From the NCBI GenBank assembly GCA_021797055.1, contig JAKAAI010000068.1, positions 1 to 9,558 of the forward strand: a stretch of 9,558 bases of DNA. The letters run 5' to 3'. Positions 5,613 to 9,558 of the stretch are shown piece after piece. Each line of letters starts with the position of its first letter. Within the stretch, counting starts at the first letter, position 1. Below the pieces are notes generated by a model. The model made no database searches. It was not told the DNA's origin and saw nothing but the letters and a program-made list of their open reading frames with translations. This stretch comes from Thermoplasmata archaeon. GTDB lineage: Archaea > Thermoplasmatota > Thermoplasmata > Thermoplasmatales > Thermoplasmataceae. The position numbers and the translations under genes are program-made.

Positions 5613-6049
5613 TTTCGCTTGGAAAATAAGCATTTTCATGTATTTTTATGATTTCATTTTTTATGGGTTATCCACGGCATGTATAGTGTCAAAACACCGA
5701 TTATGACCTTGCAGTTTTTCCAAAATGAGATTCCAGAATGAATCGGATCATGGATGGCCATTTATTCTGTTTATTTATTTTCGAAGAATGGAAAACAAGA
5801 CGGAAAGAAATGATACCCTAATATGGATATCACAGGGCAAATGAAGATGGAAGATTGAAATAAGGATGCCGCCTGTTCCCTGCCATTGGGACAGTGTGTA
5901 TAGAAGACGATCCGTCTCATAGAGGCCGAAGTAGATGAAAAAACCTCACATAATGGGATAAGGTGACTCTGTAAATGCATCTATCCGATTGAAGAGATGT
6001 TTCAGAAGAGGTATCCTTTTACACGATTTATGGGACGCCATGGTATTCA
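5613..6049. other. Intergenic region with no supported gene
   Basis: I see no frame here with a recognisable protein, a ribosome site or a properly spaced TATA box. One hairpin stands out: CTGTTCCC (5873-5880) with GGGACAG (5888-5894), seven pairs with one bulged T. Short broken frames such as one starting at 5788 stop after 18 codons. The stretch may be the edge of the integrated element, or decayed sequence, which would suit the adjacent transposon insertion. Confidence 0.4.
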
Positions 6050-6057
6050 ATTGAGTC
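6050..6057. repeat. Target-site duplication, left copy
   Basis: ATTGAGTC directly precedes the left end of the insertion sequence and recurs at 7326-7333 directly after the right end. An exact 8-bp copy at both edges is the mark of a transposition event. The base after each copy is also G, so a 9-bp duplication cannot be excluded. Confidence 0.85.
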
Positions 6058-6080
6058 GACATTGTCAAAAATTAGTTGAT
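6058..6080 (+). repeat. Left terminal inverted repeat of the insertion sequence
   Basis: It begins GACATTGTCA and ends GTTGAT. Aligned to the reverse complement of the right end it matches at 16 of 23 positions, with the differences clustered in the middle (6070-6074). Confidence 0.8.
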
Positions 6081-6229
6081 TTTATCACCTCTACACTACC
6101 TGACCGAAAACATGAAATATCATGGAATCATTACATTACATGCGACTGCGGAAAGCGCCATACACTGAGTTCAGGAGAGTTTCAACATCAATTGACAACT
6201 TTACTATTATTGATTCTTCACCAGTATTC

Positions 6230-7318
6230 ATGCTGAACAATACTCCTTCCATGGATCTTGAACTGAAGGAGAATGATCTTATCAGCTTCATGAATCCTGT
6301 ATGCCCTCAATGCCGATCAAAGAATGTGGTTAAAAACGGAACATGTTCAAGGATCATGGAAAACGGTACTGTGTTCAGGATGCAGAAGTATACCTGCAGT
6401 GACTGCAGGTATTCATTTGTGGCAAGGCCACCCAATTACGGTTATGGAAAGCATTTTCCTGATGATATAAAGGACAAGGGAATAAAATCAAGGGTCAAGA
6501 CATCGCTCAGGAAGACTGCAGATCTGTTCCGCATAATTGGTAATATAATGATGTCACATGAAACTGTCAGGAGGAATGTTCCACCACCTGAAAGAGGCAT
6601 GATGGAATCATCCGGATATTTCGTGTATGATGAACAGTATGTCCACATTGACGGTACAGAAAAGTACCGTGCAATGCTTAAGGATTCGAAGAATGGAAAC
6701 TTTGTTGAATCGATCCTGGATGATCTTCAGGAATCCACACTGACCGATTTCTTCACAAAATCCATTGGAATGTTCCATGTAACTGGTGACATATTCATTA
6801 CTACCGACGGTTATCATTATGAATCATCACTCATTGAAACAGGAAGAATTATTGGAAAGAGGATAAGGAGGCAGAGATGCCTCTTCCATATTGAGAAGGA
6901 ACTTGCACACAACATAAAGGATTCACACAAGGAAGAGGAACTTGAACCTGCAAAGAGGCTTGTGAAATACATGTTCTTCCAGAATGGGACAAACCTGAAC
7001 AAGCCTGGAAAAAATAAAGAGGCATTGCTGAAGCTTACAGAGGGTAAGAGTGAATCTGAGAAGGTTGATCTTATACTGGAAAAGATAGAAAGCATGTATG
7101 GTGAATATCCGGAAATAAGGAAGTTTCCTGATCTTATAAGGAAGCACAGGAACGAGGTGTTCCTGTACCTGAAGAATCCTGAGGTGGAGAAAACCTCTGA
7201 CAAGGCTGAACAGCATTTCTCAATACAGTCATGGCTGTTCAGGAACAGGTTCAGGACAAAGGAAGGATTGCTGAGAACTTCGTACTGGTATCATCGCTTC
7301 TTATCAACGGGGATGTGA
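6230..7318 (+). CDS. DDE transposase with N-terminal zinc ribbon
   Basis: This protein would cut and join the ends of the insertion sequence. Numbered from the ATG at 6230 (362 residues), a zinc ribbon comes first (CPQC at 25-28, CSDC at 56-59), followed by a helical DNA-binding region. The catalytic RNase H-like domain follows: Asp134 in FVYDEQYVHIDG, Asp193 in ITTDGYHYE, and Glu327 in TSDKAEQHFS. Between the second Asp and the Glu is the Cys217/His220 pair (RCLFHIEKEL) seen in IS256/MULE-type enzymes. All key residues are present, so it may be active. The start is uncertain. ATG 6230 has a weak TATA-like TTTACTATTA about 25 bases upstream. ATG 6122 is in the same frame and would add 36 residues, but it shows no promoter or ribosome site. 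A frame ending at 6236 overlaps this region. Confidence 0.88.
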   Translation: MLNNTPSMDLELKENDLISFMNPVCPQCRSKNVVKNGTCSRIMENGTVFRMQKYTCSDCRYSFVARPPNYGYGKHFPDDIKDKGIKSRVKTSLRKTADLFRIIGNIMMSHETVRRNVPPPERGMMESSGYFVYDEQYVHIDGTEKYRAMLKDSKNGNFVESILDDLQESTLTDFFTKSIGMFHVTGDIFITTDGYHYESSLIETGRIIGKRIRRQRCLFHIEKELAHNIKDSHKEEELEPAKRLVKYMFFQNGTNLNKPGKNKEALLKLTEGKSESEKVDLILEKIESMYGEYPEIRKFPDLIRKHRNEVFLYLKNPEVEKTSDKAEQHFSIQSWLFRNRFRTKEGLLRTSYWYHRFLSTGM

Positions 7319-7325
7319 CATTGTC
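7303..7325 (-). repeat. Right terminal inverted repeat of the insertion sequence
   Basis: Read on the minus strand from 7325 it begins GACAATGTCA and ends GTTGAT, mirroring the left end. The transposase stop codon (7316-7318) is inside it. Confidence 0.8.
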
Positions 7326-7333
7326 ATTGAGTC
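7326..7333. repeat. Target-site duplication, right copy
   Basis: ATTGAGTC follows the right inverted repeat directly and matches the left copy at 6050-6057 exactly. Confidence 0.85.
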
Positions 7334-7360
7334 GCAAATATTATTATCGGATGAGTCTAT

Positions 7361-7369
7361 TGTATATAG
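7361..7369 (+). promoter_or_regulatory. TATA-box promoter of the DNA methyltransferase
   Basis: TGTATATAG is centred about 28 bases before the ATG at 7393, giving a transcript that starts at or just before the start codon. GAGGT at 7383-7387 could act as a ribosome site if the transcript starts a little earlier. The promoter lies outside the insertion sequence. Confidence 0.6.
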
Positions 7370-7392
7370 AACGCTGAAAATGAGGTTACGAA

Positions 7393-9549
7393 ATGGCCAG
7401 AAACGAAGATGAGTTTTACCAAGACTTAAAAAATATTTTTATTGGTGCCAAAGTGGAGGGCAATTCCGGCTTTGTGAATCTAATGAGAATTAAGTCGGCA
7501 TACTTTGAAAAGATTCTCAAATGGTTGAAATCTGACATTGACACAGAAACCGCTGAATTCCCGGAATTCAAAGACGAACTTTTCACTAGACTCCATACGT
7601 TCTTCAAGACCTATTTTTCAGAATCTGGGAGCATATATTTTAGTTATACCCCTTTAAGATCGAAGGTCTATGAAAAAATATATACCAACAATCAGGACGT
7701 GATCCTTTTTTGGAAAACCAACATGCTTTATTATGTTAAAACTGACAATATATATAAGAGTTTATCAATTAGTTACGAAATCGAAGGTTCAGAATATACA
7801 ATTAAATTTGACGCAGGTCAGATAGAAGGGAAGAGGTCCAACGAGAAAAGGACACTAATCTTTGAGCTTGAGAGCATAAAAGATAACGCTATAACGTTCA
7901 AACCACAATATTCAGAACATGGAAAAGAAACAAGGATATCTGAGATTTTAGAAGAATTACATATAAACCATATAAATATAACAGAAGAGCAACTGGATGA
8001 ATTATTTAAGACGTTTAAAAAACAGACAGAAGTTGATTACTTCATAAATAAGGATGCAAAGGCATTCTTGAGAGAACAATTCGATTTGTGGTTAAAAAAT
8101 TACATTTTTGATGATGAGAGTGATTATTCTGAAAATAGACTCGAACAATTAAAAATTCTAAAAAATATTGCTTACAAAGTTATTGATTTTGTTGCTCAAT
8201 TTGAAGATGAATTAGTAAAGATATGGAATAAACCAAAATTCGTATTAAACTCTAACTATGTTATAACTTTGAACCGCATAGCAGAAAGGAAAGGGGGTAT
8301 TGATCTATTAACTGAGATAAAGAATCACGCTAATTTTTCCGATCAGATCAAGGAATGGAAAAAATTAGGGATAGTAGACGATGACTTTGAGGAAGACACC
8401 ATTCTCATTACAAAGGGAGGGACAAATATACTGAATGATAGATGTGAAACACTCCCTGTTGATACTAAGCACTTTAAAGATATCGAACTTAGGATACTCC
8501 AACTATTTGATAACATAGATATGCAATTAGACGGACTACTCATACACAGTGAGAATTATCAAGCACTTAACACGATACTTAACAAATTCAAGGGACGTAT
8601 TCAAACAATATACATAGATCCGCCGTTTAATACAGGTAGTGATTTCATATATGAAGACAAGTTCCAAGATAGCAGCTGGCTAACTTTAATGGATAATAGG
8701 CTTGATCTGGGAAAGCGGTTCCTCAGAGACAGCGGTGGCATATACGTGCATCTAGATTGGAACGCAAATCACTATGGCAGAATACTTCTGGATAGCTTAA
8801 TGGGCAGAGAAAATTTTATAAACGAGATAATATGGAGAATCGGTTGGGTTTCTGGCTACAAGACACAGGTTGATGCCTTTGTTAGAAATCATGACACGAT
8901 ATTTGCCTACGCCAAAAATAAGAAATCTTACTTTTTTGATAAAGAAAATTCCAAGGTACCGTACAAATCTTTTTCGATTGATAACATAAAAAAACAAGTA
9001 GATGAGATAATTGCTATTTGGGGTATAGATAAGGCAAGCATTGCATCTACTAAGATAAATTTCAAAGATTATTCTGGAAATGTCTATAAAATTGGGCTGG
9101 TGGAAAAATTCGGAAAGTATAATATTGAGGATACTTGGAATTCGAATGAGTATGAAGATCTAAATTCCAACAAGATCAAGAGAAACGCCAAGGAGTATAC
9201 ACCAAATGGTTCTATTATAACCCAAAAGCCTGAAGACCTTCTACTAAGAATTGTCAATTTAACAACCAGACCTAGAGATTTAGTTTTGGACTTTTTCGCA
9301 GGTTCTGCAACATCAGTTGCAGTTGCGCACAAGTTAAACAGAAAGTGGATAGGCATAGAGCAAGGATCGTACTTCTATACAGACTGTTTGTGGAGACTTA
9401 AGCACGTTTTGAGTGGAAATAGCAAACATGAGCCCTCGGGAATCTCAAAAGAAATAGATTGGAAGGGTGGAGGCTTCTTCAAGTACTATGAGGTGGAGCA
9501 ATATGAGCAGGCACTAAAAAATACCCATTACAGTGATTCTGAAAAATAG
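7393..9549 (+). CDS. N6-adenine DNA methyltransferase, type III Mod-like
   Basis: This enzyme probably methylates adenine in a specific DNA sequence using S-adenosylmethionine. Motif IV is DPPF (Asp409-Phe412, in TIYIDPPFNTGSDFIYEDKF), and the AdoMet-binding motif I follows later as LDFFAGSATS (632-641). TQKPEDLL (610-617) precedes it. The catalytic motif before the binding motif marks the beta class, to which type III Mod subunits belong. The probable target-recognition part is ~515-600. Residues ~384-398 (IHSENYQALNTILNK) are the usual lead-in. The protein has 718 residues, and about 400 come before DPPF, far more than in classic Mod proteins such as EcoP15I. This region is helical with a strand-rich part (~80-170) and has no motif I recognise. 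The gene is complete and visibly more AT-rich than the replication operon, suggesting separate acquisition. A restriction helicase (Res) would be expected downstream, outside the window. A solitary methylase or another defence system is possible. Confidence 0.87.
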   Translation: MARNEDEFYQDLKNIFIGAKVEGNSGFVNLMRIKSAYFEKILKWLKSDIDTETAEFPEFKDELFTRLHTFFKTYFSESGSIYFSYTPLRSKVYEKIYTNNQDVILFWKTNMLYYVKTDNIYKSLSISYEIEGSEYTIKFDAGQIEGKRSNEKRTLIFELESIKDNAITFKPQYSEHGKETRISEILEELHINHINITEEQLDELFKTFKKQTEVDYFINKDAKAFLREQFDLWLKNYIFDDESDYSENRLEQLKILKNIAYKVIDFVAQFEDELVKIWNKPKFVLNSNYVITLNRIAERKGGIDLLTEIKNHANFSDQIKEWKKLGIVDDDFEEDTILITKGGTNILNDRCETLPVDTKHFKDIELRILQLFDNIDMQLDGLLIHSENYQALNTILNKFKGRIQTIYIDPPFNTGSDFIYEDKFQDSSWLTLMDNRLDLGKRFLRDSGGIYVHLDWNANHYGRILLDSLMGRENFINEIIWRIGWVSGYKTQVDAFVRNHDTIFAYAKNKKSYFFDKENSKVPYKSFSIDNIKKQVDEIIAIWGIDKASIASTKINFKDYSGNVYKIGLVEKFGKYNIEDTWNSNEYEDLNSNKIKRNAKEYTPNGSIITQKPEDLLLRIVNLTTRPRDLVLDFFAGSATSVAVAHKLNRKWIGIEQGSYFYTDCLWRLKHVLSGNSKHEPSGISKEIDWKGGGFFKYYEVEQYEQALKNTHYSDSEK

Positions 9550-9558
9550 GTCTTGAAG

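Larger units (their letters stand above)
6058..7325 (+). mobile_element. Complete insertion sequence, IS256/MULE-like, about 1.27 kb
   Basis: The element has terminal inverted repeats of 23 bp (6058-6080 and 7303-7325). Sixteen of the 23 positions agree, including the outer GACA and TGTCA blocks and the inner GTTGAT block. It is flanked by the 8-bp duplication ATTGAGTC. It carries a single transposase gene whose stop codon falls inside the right inverted repeat. An 8-9 bp duplication and a DDE transposase with a Cys/His pair between the second Asp and the Glu are typical of the IS256/MULE group, though I cannot name the exact family. The clear target duplication indicates a fairly recent insertion. 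It sits about 35 bases upstream of the TATA box of the methyltransferase gene and leaves that promoter intact. Confidence 0.88.

Noticed and set aside
5771..5980. Minus-strand 69-codon frame in the intergenic region
   Set aside because: No recognisable domain, no spaced TATA box or ribosome site, and composition like translated non-coding AT-rich DNA.
5997..6057. Gene interrupted by the insertion sequence
   Set aside because: Joining the flanks with one copy of the target duplication extends this frame by only about 15 codons past the junction to a stop, giving a 34-residue product with no recognisable features.
5997..6236. 79-codon frame as an independent gene
   Set aside because: The left end of the insertion sequence at 6058 cuts through it: the first 20 codons belong to the flank and the rest to the element. 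Kept only as an observation about the part inside the element.
6817..7203. Minus-strand frame of 128 codons within the transposase
   Set aside because: Low-complexity Phe/Ser/Leu shadow antisense to a clear DDE transposase.
1..9558. CRISPR array or tandem repeat array
   Set aside because: No regularly spaced repeats of 20-40 bases anywhere; only the short repeats listed.

Overview
The window looks archaeal, most probably from a member of the Thermoplasmata (Ferroplasma/Cuniculiplasma/Thermoplasma-like). The basis is AT-rich TATA boxes centred about 23-29 bases before several start codons (leaderless-type promoters), GGAGGTG-type ribosome sites inside the operon, an integrase ending in a zinc ribbon, and small ribbon-helix-helix and zinc-ribbon proteins. 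The organism assignment is inference, not shown by a marker gene.

Layout. Bases 1-192 hold short repeats, a GC-rich imperfect inverted repeat and the integrase promoter. Bases 193-1419 encode a tyrosine recombinase with a C-terminal zinc ribbon and coiled tail. Bases 1420-1708 are non-coding, with a GC-rich foldable stretch, then a tandem repeat, a perfect palindrome and a TATA box. Bases 1709-4715 are one tightly packed plus-strand operon of six overlapping genes: a ribbon-helix-helix protein, a 50-residue charged helical protein, a D5/P4-type SF3 replicative helicase, two proteins I do not recognise, and an Sm/Hfq-like RNA-binding protein. A convergent minus-strand gene (4863-5528) encodes a ribbon-helix-helix protein with two zinc-binding clusters. 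Together, 193-5528 read as the backbone of an integrative plasmid or virus: integration, copy control or partition, replication, and regulation.

Bases 5529-6049 hold the minus-strand promoter, an inverted repeat and no convincing gene. A complete insertion sequence occupies 6058-7325, with 23-bp imperfect terminal inverted repeats and an 8-bp target duplication (ATTGAGTC). It encodes one zinc-ribbon DDE transposase of the IS256/MULE-like type. After it, with its own TATA box, comes an AT-rich 718-codon N6-adenine DNA methyltransferase of the beta class, like the Mod subunit of type III restriction-modification. A restriction partner would have to lie past the right edge.

The points most worth following are the Sm/Hfq-like gene inside a replication operon, the 16-bp perfect inverted repeat across the helicase stop and next start, and the methyltransferase with a very long N-terminal region.
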